Assembly (NCBI GenBank): GCA_022561895.1
Contig: JADFQH010000129.1
Coordinates: 1 to 8,159, forward strand
Length of the DNA: 8,159 bases
Reading direction: 5' to 3'
DNA from: Methanobacteriota archaeon
GTDB taxonomy: Archaea > Halobacteriota > Halobacteria > Halobacteriales > Halalkalicoccaceae
Positions 1 to 7,146 of this stretch are shown one piece after another. Position numbers and translations under genes: made by a program. Position 1 is the first letter of the stretch; each line of letters starts with the position of its first letter. Below the pieces are notes generated by a model. The model was not told the DNA's origin. It was given only the letters and a program-made list of their open reading frames with translations, and made no database searches.

Positions 1-138
1 GACCTGGTCTTCGGTGGGACACTTGCGGGAGTTCGCTACCTCCTGGCCTGCTTCTTGCCGGATACGGACGACCCCGCGGGCACCCCCCACGCCTTAAAAG
101 GGATGGTGGCGGAGTTTACGTCCCTTCCCCGAATGTAG
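1..138 (+). CDS. Possible 3' end of an unidentified gene (partial)
   Basis: The frame is open from the first base of the window to a TAG at 136-138 and gives about 45 residues, ending in MVAEFTSLPRM. About three quarters of its codons end in G or C, and it contains a DTDD stretch, both mildly in keeping with haloarchaeal coding sequence. I recognise no family. Another frame is open from 3 to 242, but its product is rich in Pro, Gly and Arg with few acidic residues and looks spurious. Positions 139-233 hold nothing I can identify. The tail would converge on the truncated oxidoreductase gene, so this side may be a rearrangement junction. Sequence left of the window would decide whether it is real. 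Confidence 0.22.
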   Translation, partial: DLVFGGTLAGVRYLLACFLPDTDDPAGTPHALKGMVAEFTSLPRM

Positions 139-233
139 GACTGCGGACGGGAGTTGGGCGCGGTCCGGCTACCAGGTTAGGCGTCGAGAGCAGCCCTCCG
201 ATGATGCGATACGGGGTGGCACCGCCGTCAGGA

Positions 234-1061
234 CTAGGCCGATGACCCCGCCGTTAGCCGATGCCCGTTGGCCGACGCAGGAGGATACCATTGCCCCACG
301 CAACCAGAGAAGTCCTCGACGCACTCGGCGAGTTCGATGCCCATCGCCATCGCAAAGGGTTTCTCGCCGCCGACCTCGCGCCAGTCCGCGAGATAGCTTT
401 CGAGGGTGCGTCGCGGTAGATGATAGAACAGCCAGCCATCGCCATACGAACCGATCCACTCCACGGACTGGCGGGAACGACCCGTCACGAGGAGCGGGAG
501 CGTGTCAGTGGTCGGCTTCGGAACCAGATCAAGCGAGCCGTCGAGAGTTCCCCATCGAGAATCGAGTTCGGGAAAATCCTCGGTCCACACGGTTCGAAGC
601 ACGGAAACACTCTCGCGAAACAGTTCGTCGCGCTCGCCTTCCTCGATTCCGAACGCCTCGTACTCCGGCGGGCGGTCCCCGGAGGCGACGCCGAGGACGA
701 GCCGCCCGTTCGAAAGGCGATCGACCGAGGCGGCCGATTTCGCGACGTGGAGGGGATGGCGAAGCGGGAGGACGACGCTTGCGGTGCCGAGTGCGATATC
801 GTCGGTGTGAGCAGCCATCCACGCAAGCCACGGCCATGTATCGAAACTCTGGCCGGTGTCGCCGAACTTCGGCCAGTCGGTCGGCACGTCGCGCGCCCAC
901 AGCGCGTCAAAACCGAGCTGTTCTGCGTGTTTTGCAAGCGACAGCTCCCGCTCGGGCGACGGAGTCGCTCTGTCCCGACCGGAGAGCGGGAACACAGTCC
1001 CGAAGGTGAGCGCTTCGTTTCCAAACAACCGACGGTAGCCCCTGTTCTCGTGTTCACTCAT
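234..1061 (-). CDS. LLM-class (luciferase-like) oxidoreductase, BA3436 type, probably 3'-truncated
   Basis: This is a TIM-barrel flavin-type (FMN or F420) oxidoreductase of the bacterial luciferase superfamily; its substrate is unknown. Landmarks I recognise from the BA3436 subfamily (TIGR03571, named from memory) are the N-terminal GYRRLFG (residues 8-14), ALWARDVP (53-60), LPLRHPLHVAKSAASVD (98-114), GRLVLGVASGDRP (119-131), EDFPE (161-165) and LLVTGRSRQSVEWI (190-203). Similarity runs to about GIELAE (241-246, near position 324) and then stops. The last 29 residues (234-323) look unrelated, with Gly, Ser and Pro in place of the final helix and strand of the barrel. Family members run to roughly 300 residues or more, so some 50-70 C-terminal residues appear to be lost and the enzyme may be inactive. 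The ATG lies 42 nt past the aminotransferase stop and has no clear ribosome-binding site. It could be the last gene of the operon or have its own promoter. The fold is secure; whether the gene is intact is doubtful. Confidence 0.8.
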   Translation of the reverse strand: MSEHENRGYRRLFGNEALTFGTVFPLSGRDRATPSPERELSLAKHAEQLGFDALWARDVPTDWPKFGDTGQSFDTWPWLAWMAAHTDDIALGTASVVLPLRHPLHVAKSAASVDRLSNGRLVLGVASGDRPPEYEAFGIEEGERDELFRESVSVLRTVWTEDFPELDSRWGTLDGSLDLVPKPTTDTLPLLVTGRSRQSVEWIGSYGDGWLFYHLPRRTLESYLADWREVGGEKPFAMAMGIELAECVEDFSGCVGQWYPPASANGHRLTAGSSA

Positions 1062-1103
1062 CAGTGTCTATCGGTTACAGTTTTGGCCGGTGAAAGCCGT
1101 TGG

Positions 1104-2249
1104 CTATTCGGTATTTGCCGAGAACGGTCCCATCCCACGCAGGTCCAGCCCCTGGTGTACCGGGAGCGTATGAAGATGCGACGAGAGGTAGTTTTCGGTT
1201 TCGAACTCCTCGTTGTCTTTGATGTCGCGGGGGAGTGGCGGCCATGGCTTTCCCACGCGCGATAGCGTACCCAGATCGGATGGATCATCGACGATCACGG
1301 GGTAGTACTGCGGGCAGGTGCCCTCGGTAAGCGAATCGAACACCGGCGTTACGCCATCGAGAGTGCGGATCTCGCGGTCCCAGATCCGATAGTTCGCTCG
1401 CCGCGCGGCGATTACGTTGACGGGATCAATCCGGTCGATCACGTGTTTCGAGAGCTGTGACATGGGGACTTTCGTCGACTCGTACACCGCCCGAGGAGTC
1501 TCTTCGATCTCGCTCGTGTGGACCTGCCCGTTCGTCTTCTGTGGGCGCTTGCCGTCTACCCACCGCACCGTCGAGAGAGCCTGTTTGAGCAGGGGCTGGC
1601 CGCTGACCGAACGGCCGAACGAGCGCGCACAGTATCGGTAATCCGCCTTCGTGTACCCGTCGCGAATCGACGAACGTTTTTGTAGATTGCCTGGTAAATC
1701 CGCGTTCGTAAGGAACAGCATCGCACCATTGGGGATCGGCAGGGTCTTTCGTAGGCTCGTGATCCCGATATCCCCGAAGGTCCCGAGCAGCTGCCCGTCG
1801 AGCGTACTCAGCGCCGAATGTGCGTTGTCGTCGATCGTATAGGCGTCGTACTCCGCACACAGCTCCCTGATCGTCGCGATCTCCTCGCGCGGTTGGGGCT
1901 GGCCGAAGTAGTGGACGAACATGACCGCAAGCGAGTCCGCATCGAGCAGCTCCTCGATTTGATCGATATCCGGTCGGAGCGCCCGGTCACAGCCGTAAAA
2001 CCGTGGTTCGAGACCCGCCTCCCGAAACGGCTCGACGATTCCATAGGGGAGGTACGCCGGTAGGACGACGTTCGTCGCAGCAGAACGTCGGTCAAGCAGT
2101 ATATCGATCCCATCGCGCATGGCGACCTTGCCGTAACCATAGAACGAGTATCGGGTCGCCCCGCAGTCCTCGAAATACGTCCGAACGCCGTTGCTTTTCT
2201 TCCGGGCGAAAACGGTTCGAGGGCTGAGTCGCGGGGTAGAGCGGGTCAT
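1104..2249 (-). CDS. DegT/DnrJ/EryC1/StrS-type PLP aminotransferase
   Basis: This is a predicted cytosolic fold-type I PLP enzyme of the sugar aminotransferase family, which typically moves an amino group from glutamate or glutamine to a keto sugar nucleotide. The 381-residue length is normal. Visible landmarks are VVLPAYLPYG (61-70), the VMFVHYFGQP strand and turn (109-118), and YTIDDNAHSA (137-146), whose second Asp (D141) matches the residue that pairs with the PLP nitrogen. SLRKTLPIPNGA (165-176) follows, with K168 as the likely Schiff-base lysine. The usual SFHxxK wording is replaced by SLRK, so the substrate need not be a sugar nucleotide. The C-terminal part ends LHTLPVHQGLD, a typical DegT ending, followed by a short tail. 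The ATG lies 6 nt beyond the stop of the FemAB-like gene with no clear ribosome-binding site, so translation is probably coupled. The family is well supported; the substrate is inferred only from context. Confidence 0.86.
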   Translation of the reverse strand: MTRSTPRLSPRTVFARKKSNGVRTYFEDCGATRYSFYGYGKVAMRDGIDILLDRRSAATNVVLPAYLPYGIVEPFREAGLEPRFYGCDRALRPDIDQIEELLDADSLAVMFVHYFGQPQPREEIATIRELCAEYDAYTIDDNAHSALSTLDGQLLGTFGDIGITSLRKTLPIPNGAMLFLTNADLPGNLQKRSSIRDGYTKADYRYCARSFGRSVSGQPLLKQALSTVRWVDGKRPQKTNGQVHTSEIEETPRAVYESTKVPMSQLSKHVIDRIDPVNVIAARRANYRIWDREIRTLDGVTPVFDSLTEGTCPQYYPVIVDDPSDLGTLSRVGKPWPPLPRDIKDNEEFETENYLSSHLHTLPVHQGLDLRGMGPFSANTE

Positions 2250-2255
2250 TCGAGA

Positions 2256-3266
2256 TTAGAACGGCAACAGCGTTCTGGCGGTGTTGACGACTTCAGCACG
2301 CGATGAGCGTTTGAGCGCACCGTGATACGTCGCGAGTTCGGGCGCGAACTTCGATTTGTACCGACAGATCCGACGCTGGTTCGCGCCGACGAAGTCATAC
2401 CGTTCGATTCCTCTGGACTTGGCGTCAGTCATGACGTACCAGTCGAGCAGGTCGTTGACGGGGATTTTGGCGTCACCTTTCGTCCCGCCCTGCCACCGAT
2501 AGACCGTATCCTTGTGCTCGATGGCGACGATCCCACCCGCCATCTCACCCTCCGAATTCCAACAGGTGTAGGGCTTTACCTGCCCGTCGGGGAATTTGGT
2601 GTAGAGGCGAGTAATATACTCGTCGTCGATGAAATAGGCCATCTCCTGATCGTCGTGGCGCTCGCGCACCCGGTCGATGATCTCTTTTGCCTCGGATAGC
2701 CCGGCGATCTCGATCTCGTACTCGCTCTCGTCGGTGTTGCGAATGTTCGAGCGGGCGTCGCTCGATAGCGCCATCATGAGATCGTCCTCGTCGGGGGTCA
2801 GATCGGTGACGTAGGTGTAGTACGGCTCGACCCCGTAGCCTTTCTCCTTGAGTGGGCGGAGGTCCTGATACCGATCGACCGTCCGGATATGTGTCAGGTC
2901 GGGATCGAGATTCTCCTCGATCCACTCGTGACAGGCGTAGGCAAAACGGCGGTTTCGGCGCTCTTTTTTGCGCTGTTTGAGCTGGTGGCCATCGAGCAGC
3001 GCCGCCCCAAGATAGTACACTTCGGTATGGGAGGGCGGGGAGACCACCACCGTAAACGGTCCCTTTTTCTGCTCGAACACGGGCAGGATACCGATGGCCT
3101 GTTGGCCCTTGTATGCGACCAGTGGGTGGAGTGTCGTTTCGGTGTGGTCGGAAAGCAACTCGATCCCCTCGCGCTGGTGGAAGGGCCCGGCCGCCTCCGA
3201 TCGGTTCACGTAGCTGTCCCACTGTTCTAACTCGTCTCCGTCCGCGCGTCGTACTGTGATACTCAT
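2256..3266 (-). CDS. FemAB/BioF2-like GNAT-fold acyl- or aminoacyl-transferase
   Basis: This 336-residue acidic cytosolic protein resembles the FemAB (lipid II:glycine glycyltransferase-like) and BioF2-like GNAT family. Bacterial members add amino acids from aminoacyl-tRNA to a peptidoglycan precursor; related proteins sit in exopolysaccharide clusters. The N-terminal GNAT-like half includes an acceptor-entry motif with GPFHQREGIELL (27-38) and AIGILPVF (57-64). The second half carries SSDARSNIRNTDES (168-181), IVAIEHKDTVYRWQGG (246-261), a long helix with NDLLDWYVMTDAKSRG (271-286), and YDFVGANQ...YKSKFAPE (290-310), the usual C-terminal signature. I see no signal peptide, membrane segment or FemX-type coiled-coil insertion. 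The ATG overlaps the phosphohydrolase stop by 4 nt (ATGA), with a weak GAAGGT a few bases upstream. Archaea lack bacterial lipid II, so the acceptor must differ; an amino sugar made by the neighbouring aminotransferase is one possibility. The family is fairly secure; the donor and acceptor are unknown. Confidence 0.82.
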   Translation of the reverse strand: MSITVRRADGDELEQWDSYVNRSEAAGPFHQREGIELLSDHTETTLHPLVAYKGQQAIGILPVFEQKKGPFTVVVSPPSHTEVYYLGAALLDGHQLKQRKKERRNRRFAYACHEWIEENLDPDLTHIRTVDRYQDLRPLKEKGYGVEPYYTYVTDLTPDEDDLMMALSSDARSNIRNTDESEYEIEIAGLSEAKEIIDRVRERHDDQEMAYFIDDEYITRLYTKFPDGQVKPYTCWNSEGEMAGGIVAIEHKDTVYRWQGGTKGDAKIPVNDLLDWYVMTDAKSRGIERYDFVGANQRRICRYKSKFAPELATYHGALKRSSRAEVVNTARTLLPF

Positions 3267-4876
3267 TCGTTACCTTCTAGATAGCCGAGGGCCGAGAGGC
3301 GATCTTCGATCTCCTCGTCGTTCGTCTCTCTTATGCTCCCGTCGAGTTCCGGATACTCATATTCTTCGGTTCTTTTGACAATGGAAAGAACACTCCCGTC
3401 CATCCGAGTGCTGCGCGCGATCCCGAGCATCGAACAGATCGTCGGGGCGACATCGAAGATGTGTGCGCCCGAGAGATCCGCCTCGGTATCGACTCCTTCA
3501 CCGCTGACCGCGATCATCCCGTCAAGCTTGTGGTTGTAGGGCTCCGTCGGCGGACCGAAGATCTCGCCTTTGAAATCCGCCGAAAGAAACTGCTCGAACT
3601 CGTTGGGGATCATCACGATGTCGACCCCGTTTTCGGCGTACGGTCCCCAGAAGTGCTCCTCGCGCGGGGCGACGTTCTCAAACATCGGTTTGCCGTCCGG
3701 CGTTTCGATTTCTGAGAGAACACCGACGATCTCCTCGCGGACCGACTCGTACTCGCTCTCGGGAACGATTCCTTCGGGTTCGCGCCCCTCGACGTTCATC
3801 CGCAGGCCGAGCTCGATCCGCGAGCGCATGTACGCCGTCGAGCTGGCGAAATCGACCTGCTCGTTGCCCGCTCGACGGGCATCGGCGGGAATCACTCGCT
3901 TGACGACTCCTTCGAGACCGGCTGCACGGAGCGCCTTGCCCGCGCGTGCGGGCGTAATTCCGACCTGTGCGGCCGCACCGATCGCCCGACCCGCGAGACC
4001 GGGTGAGGGAGCCTGTGCGTCCTCGCCCTCTCGGAGCTGACTGTTCAGCATCGGGAGCCACGCGGGCATGCCCGAACCACCGGTCGTCGTCTCGACGTAG
4101 CCCGCGTCGTCGAGAAACTCGTTGACCCGGAGTTCGTACTCATCGTAGGGCCCCATCCCGTGGTCGCTCGCGACGACGACGGTGGCGGGATCGCAGCTTT
4201 CGAGCAGGTCGCCGATCTCCTCGTCGACGGCTCGGTAGATGGCTTCGACGTAGTCGTCTCGGTTGGGATGCTCGTGAAAGACGCTGTCGGTCCCTTGGAA
4301 CTGGACGAACCCGAACTCGGGGTCGTGTTTCGCCGCGAGATATCTGAAGGCGGCCCCGCGCATGCGGACGAGATCGACGTATTCGCCGGGCTGGGCTCTG
4401 TTAGAATCGGGATACACCCGGTACTCGCCGAGGGCCTCGCGTAGCTCTTCGAGCGTTCCTTCGGGATGACACTGTGGGTTCTCCGGGGCAGTATAGCCCG
4501 GAACAACCGCACCGTTGATCTCCGGCGGCGGGGCGGTTACGGGGACGTTGACGACGACGCTCGTCATCTCGTGGTGAGAGAGGAGATCCCAGAGGGCGGC
4601 CTCGCGGACGTGCGTAGCGTTTACCACGTCCCAGTCGTAGCCATCGTAGTCGAGAAAGCCGAAGACGCCGTGTTTGCCGGGGTTCACTCCCGTATACATC
4701 GAGGGCCACGCGCTCGCGGTCCACGGCGGGATCTGCGACTCCAATGGTGCGCTTGCCCCCTCCTCGATGATCGACTGGAGATTGGGGAGCGCATCCTTTT
4801 CGAGGAGCGGTTCGAGAACTGGATCACAGGCGGCGTCGATCCCGATCAACAGGGTGTTCAGTCCGTTCTCACTCAC
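3263..4876 (-). CDS. Alkaline-phosphatase-superfamily phosphohydrolase/phosphomutase (COG3379/PF01663 type)
   Basis: This is a metal-dependent phosphodiesterase or phosphohydrolase with the alkaline phosphatase fold, 537 residues and no signal peptide or membrane segment, so probably cytosolic. Two-metal-site motifs are in the expected order: GIDAA with D14; PPWTASAWPSMYTGVNPGKHG (50-70) with T53 as likely nucleophile; QGTDSVFHE (194-202) with D197 and H201; ASDHGMGP (236-243) with D238 and H239; and NHKLDG (448-453) with H449. A lid-like insertion rich in Ala and basic residues (about 290-335) precedes the NVEGREPEGIV stretch (361-371) typical of COG3379 proteins. The end has DVAPTICSMLGI and MDG, also typical. 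The start is GTG: its last two bases and the next A form the TGA stop of the upstream gene (GTGA overlap), and a GGAGGG lies 6 nt upstream at 4883-4888. COG3379 proteins often lie near glycan genes; a role in trimming a phosphorylated or nucleotide-linked intermediate is inference. Family call strong, substrate unknown. Confidence 0.9.
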   Translation of the reverse strand: MSENGLNTLLIGIDAACDPVLEPLLEKDALPNLQSIIEEGASAPLESQIPPWTASAWPSMYTGVNPGKHGVFGFLDYDGYDWDVVNATHVREAALWDLLSHHEMTSVVVNVPVTAPPPEINGAVVPGYTAPENPQCHPEGTLEELREALGEYRVYPDSNRAQPGEYVDLVRMRGAAFRYLAAKHDPEFGFVQFQGTDSVFHEHPNRDDYVEAIYRAVDEEIGDLLESCDPATVVVASDHGMGPYDEYELRVNEFLDDAGYVETTTGGSGMPAWLPMLNSQLREGEDAQAPSPGLAGRAIGAAAQVGITPARAGKALRAAGLEGVVKRVIPADARRAGNEQVDFASSTAYMRSRIELGLRMNVEGREPEGIVPESEYESVREEIVGVLSEIETPDGKPMFENVAPREEHFWGPYAENGVDIVMIPNEFEQFLSADFKGEIFGPPTEPYNHKLDGMIAVSGEGVDTEADLSGAHIFDVAPTICSMLGIARSTRMDGSVLSIVKRTEEYEYPELDGSIRETNDEEIEDRLSALGYLEGNE

Positions 4877-6768
4877 CGTGTTCCCTCCTGAAAGACCGCG
4901 GGGAACTCCGTTGGCTGTTCATCGTCGGTCCGTACTCCGGCTAGGGTTTGAGTTATTGGCATGGTAAGGACGGTTAGGAGGGTGTAAAGCTCGACCACGT
5001 TGTTCTGCCCGTCGAGATGTGACTGATAGCACGTTCGAACGTCATCGAAGTCGAGGAACGAAAGCCCCTGGATAACGTCGGCGTGCGATTCAATCGCTTC
5101 CCAGTAGAAGTCATCCTCCCGGATCAGTGCCGCGTCGTTCACCCACGAACCGTTGCTGAGATACGTTCGTGGAGGCCTCTCTTTTGCGATGTGTTTTCGC
5201 CAGATCGCTTTCAGTTTTCGACCCGTGAAATCGACGGGAAAGGAGTGATCGAGTCCAACGCCCGCATCCGCGTGGGCGATCGCCGCAAGCTGCGGACTGA
5301 GTCGCTTCACCGCTTCGTTGATGACGTTTTGTCGCAGACGATAGCGGATCGGCATCCGAAGCGAGAGATCGATGAGGCGGTTGTCGAGAAACGGCGTTCG
5401 GTACGGAAGCATCTCGCGGAGGCTGTTTCTGAAGATCACGTCGTCGTCGTTCGTGAGTGGAAAGTAGCCGCTACAGTAGACGAGATCCTCGATCGTCTCG
5501 TAGCGCACCCCGTGATGAACGATCACCCCATCCTCCCAGTAGATGTTCGCTTCGAGCGTCGATCGCAGGTCGTTCGAAAGCGGGAGGTTATCACTACTTG
5601 GAGCGCTCTCACAGAGCCAGTCGATGAACTCGGGAACGCTCTCTACTTTCGTTTCAACCGGGAGCGTGAGGTTTCCGAGTGGTCCGATCTCGTAGGTTGG
5701 TGAAGGGATCACGTGCCCTTTAAACAGGGTGTCCGCGTACATCCCCGATAAGAGTACGTCCACGCGATCCGTGATCTCCTCTTCGAAACCGGTGGCGTAG
5801 CCCTGTGTGAACCAGCCATTGAAGTTCGAAAACGGCTGGTTCCGGGCGAGTGCCTGCTTCTGATAGTCGTGATCGCGCCGCAAGAAGACGAACTCGCTCT
5901 CGGATTCGATCGCGACGCGCTCTGCGGTTCTGGCCTCCCGACTCATCCAGCCCGCCATATGAAACGACGTCGTTCCGGGACCGAGGGCGGCGAGGTTGAG
6001 TCGCGAATCGCTCCCGCCCGAGAGCAGTACACCGTATCGAAGCTCCTCTCTGCGCCACTCGTCGATGATCCGGCTGAACTGATCGGTGAACTCCGTAACG
6101 AACGACTCGAAGGGGGCATCGTTCGGCCGGTACCGGGGTTTCCAGTACTGATCCGCTTCGATAACGTTCCCACTGACCGTGACGGTCGTGATCGATGCGG
6201 GCTGAAGCTCTTCGATACCCACGAGCGGGGTTTTGACGCCGAACGGTCTGCGATAGACGAGATACTCGTGGAGGTAGCCGAGATCGAACTCGGTTTCGAC
6301 GGCAGGGTGGTTTCCGACGGCCTCGATCTCCGTCGCGAAGACGATACCATCGCCGGGGGTAGCGTAGTAGATCGGAATCGATCCGAGTCGGTCGGTGAAC
6401 ACCGAAAGCTCACCAGCCGTGCGGTCGTAAACGACGCCCGCGTGGTTTCCGTTGAGTCCGGAGACGAACTCGAGACCGTACTCCTCGTACAGCTCCGCAC
6501 AGTACCGAACGCTGTCTTGGTTCCTCGGACGCGGACTGTGACCGGTGTCACCGCCGAGGGGGGTGTCGTCGAAGCCGTAGATCTCGCCGAGTAGCCAGAG
6601 TTCGGTTCCGCCCTCCAGTTCGATCGGCTGTTCGCCGGATAACAGCGAATGCGTACTGAGCTGAAGGGAGACGGAGTCGCCACGCTGTTCGGAGCTGACG
6701 CCGCGTTCGGAGGTAGCCGTTCGTGCCGTTGGCAGTTCGTAGCCCACGGCTCCGCGGAGTCCGACCAT
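4873..6768 (-). CDS. Asparagine-synthase-like amide ligase without the N-terminal glutaminase cysteine
   Basis: Two-domain protein of the AsnB type (631 residues from the chosen start): an N-terminal Ntn/glutaminase-like domain (about 1-190) and a C-terminal ATP pyrophosphatase domain (about 225-600). The second activates a carboxylate as acyl-AMP and joins it to an amine. The glutaminase fold is marked by DRLGSIPIYY (126-135). The synthetase domain has the PP-loop LLSGGSDSR (248-256, SGGxDS intact), LLSGMYADTLF (339-349) in place of the usual GxGADELF, and PYRTPFLDNRLID (455-467). The start at 6768 is chosen because GGAGGTG lies 9 nt upstream and because MVGLRGAVG then aligns with the MCGIxG opening of the family. 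In that alignment Val stands where the catalytic Cys should be, so glutamine hydrolysis is probably lost. An in-frame ATG at 6867 would add 33 residues but has no such support, and its Cys at residue 4 is not in the family context. It is probably the first large gene of the operon; it overlaps the next start by 4 nt. The product may be a non-asparagine amide. Confidence 0.86.
   Translation of the reverse strand: MVGLRGAVGYELPTARTATSERGVSSEQRGDSVSLQLSTHSLLSGEQPIELEGGTELWLLGEIYGFDDTPLGGDTGHSPRPRNQDSVRYCAELYEEYGLEFVSGLNGNHAGVVYDRTAGELSVFTDRLGSIPIYYATPGDGIVFATEIEAVGNHPAVETEFDLGYLHEYLVYRRPFGVKTPLVGIEELQPASITTVTVSGNVIEADQYWKPRYRPNDAPFESFVTEFTDQFSRIIDEWRREELRYGVLLSGGSDSRLNLAALGPGTTSFHMAGWMSREARTAERVAIESESEFVFLRRDHDYQKQALARNQPFSNFNGWFTQGYATGFEEEITDRVDVLLSGMYADTLFKGHVIPSPTYEIGPLGNLTLPVETKVESVPEFIDWLCESAPSSDNLPLSNDLRSTLEANIYWEDGVIVHHGVRYETIEDLVYCSGYFPLTNDDDVIFRNSLREMLPYRTPFLDNRLIDLSLRMPIRYRLRQNVINEAVKRLSPQLAAIAHADAGVGLDHSFPVDFTGRKLKAIWRKHIAKERPPRTYLSNGSWVNDAALIREDDFYWEAIESHADVIQGLSFLDFDDVRTCYQSHLDGQNNVVELYTLLTVLTMPITQTLAGVRTDDEQPTEFPAVFQEGTR
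4883..4888 (-). promoter_or_regulatory. Ribosome-binding site supporting the GTG start of the phosphohydrolase
   Basis: On the minus strand GGAGGG lies 6 nt before the GTG at 4876, inside the last codons of the asparagine-synthase-like gene. It matches the anti-Shine-Dalgarno end of archaeal 16S rRNA and supports the non-ATG start and the 4-nt gene overlap. Confidence 0.6.
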
Positions 6769-6772
6769 CTGC

Positions 6773-6877
6773 TCAGCCACCTCCTGCTGACCGGCCATAA
6801 CTGCTACTGTACGCGCGAAGGGATTCAATGCTGCGGTCCGACTCGCAACGCCAAAACACGTATCCATCAGTTGCCAT
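6773..6877 (-). CDS. Possible small leader ORF (34 aa) upstream of the AsnB-like gene
   Basis: A minus-strand ATG at 6877 opens 34 codons, beginning MATDGYVFWRCESDRS and ending in three glycines, with TGA at 6773-6775. The ATG lies about 30 nt after the centre of the candidate TATA box, which would make the transcript nearly leaderless, as is common in haloarchaea. The stop is 4 nt before the AsnB-like ATG, and the ribosome-binding site for that ATG lies within its last codons. That layout suits a leader ORF coupled to the main gene. Against it, the peptide has no recognised domain, is not notably acidic, and a frame of this length can occur by chance in GC-rich DNA. Confidence 0.25.
   Translation of the reverse strand: MATDGYVFWRCESDRSIESLRAYSSSYGRSAGGG
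6778..6784 (-). promoter_or_regulatory. Strong ribosome-binding site deciding the AsnB-like start
   Basis: On the minus strand GGAGGTG, a full match to the archaeal anti-Shine-Dalgarno core, lies 9 nt before the ATG at 6768. Neither the ATG at 6867 nor the one at 6798 has a comparable match upstream. The site also falls inside the final codons of a 34-codon reading frame (6773-6877), so the two could be translationally coupled. Confidence 0.65.
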
Positions 6878-6902
6878 ATGTCCTGTTCGCCCTTGCGTAC
6901 GG

Positions 6903-6912
6903 TTTATTATAG
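6903..6912 (-). promoter_or_regulatory. Candidate archaeal TATA box for the minus-strand operon
   Basis: The minus strand reads CTATAATAAA here, the most AT-rich stretch upstream of the operon. An archaeal TATA box centred near 6907 would place transcription start around 6880, about 110 nt upstream of the AsnB-like ATG and just before the small ORF. The bases upstream are not a strong BRE (purine-rich factor B site). The call rests on composition and spacing only. Confidence 0.45.
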
Positions 6913-6981
6913 AGTCTGTAACAGATTCCCGCGTACTTTGGGAGTTTGTCCGCTCCTACCGATCGATGATAGGGTAGTCCT

Positions 6982-7035
6982 ATGGATAAAACAAGCGACA
7001 CTGGCGATCTCGATGAGCGTATAACCAACTACTAA
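6982..7035 (+). CDS. Very short acidic ORF (17 aa), doubtful
   Basis: An ATG at 6982 opens 17 codons giving MDKTSDTGDLDERITNY and then TAA at 7033-7035. The acidic composition is typical of the start of a haloarchaeal protein, which is the only reason to list it. I see no ribosome-binding site or strong promoter. It could be the remaining start of a gene lost between the operon and the tRNA, or chance. The rest of 6913-7100 shows nothing I can identify. Confidence 0.15.
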   Translation: MDKTSDTGDLDERITNY

Positions 7036-7104
7036 TCCGTTGAATGACGGGTTATCTCGGTGAATCCTATGGGACCCGGCCGAAGTCGGTGGGTTCGACG
7101 CGCC

Positions 7105-7120
7105 TTTCGAAATCCTTTTT
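7105..7120 (+). promoter_or_regulatory. Candidate Box A for tRNA-Phe
   Basis: TTTCGAAATCCTTTTT is the only AT-rich stretch just upstream of the tRNA. Its AATCCTTTTT part (7111-7120) is centred about 31 nt before the mature 5' end, so with usual TATA spacing transcription would start a few bases before the tRNA. It is not a perfect TATA consensus. Confidence 0.4.
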
Positions 7121-7146
7121 GGGGCGCTCGTCGTCGCTTCGGACAG

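Noticed and set aside
165..215. Resemblance to the signal recognition particle RNA helix 8 (ACCAGGTTAGG then GAGCAGCCC)
   Set aside because: The apical stem and the GNAR-type tetraloop needed between these two blocks are missing, and the flanks do not pair as an SRP RNA should.
420..1265. Long plus-strand open frames of 281 and 255 codons opposite the oxidoreductase gene
   Set aside because: The minus strand here encodes clear family motifs. The opposite frames give Arg- and Pro-rich or featureless products and are the usual antisense shadows of GC-rich genes.
5083..6594. Plus-strand open frames of 206 and 241 codons opposite the AsnB-like gene
   Set aside because: They look fairly normal in composition but have no recognisable motif, and the minus strand is coding with PP-loop and glutaminase-fold landmarks throughout.
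6768..6877. Lasso-peptide idea: AsnB-like cyclase with a small precursor ORF in front
   Set aside because: There is no leader-peptidase (transglutaminase-like) gene, the small ORF lacks the Gly/Cys start with Asp/Glu at 7-9 of a core, and the neighbours point to other chemistry.
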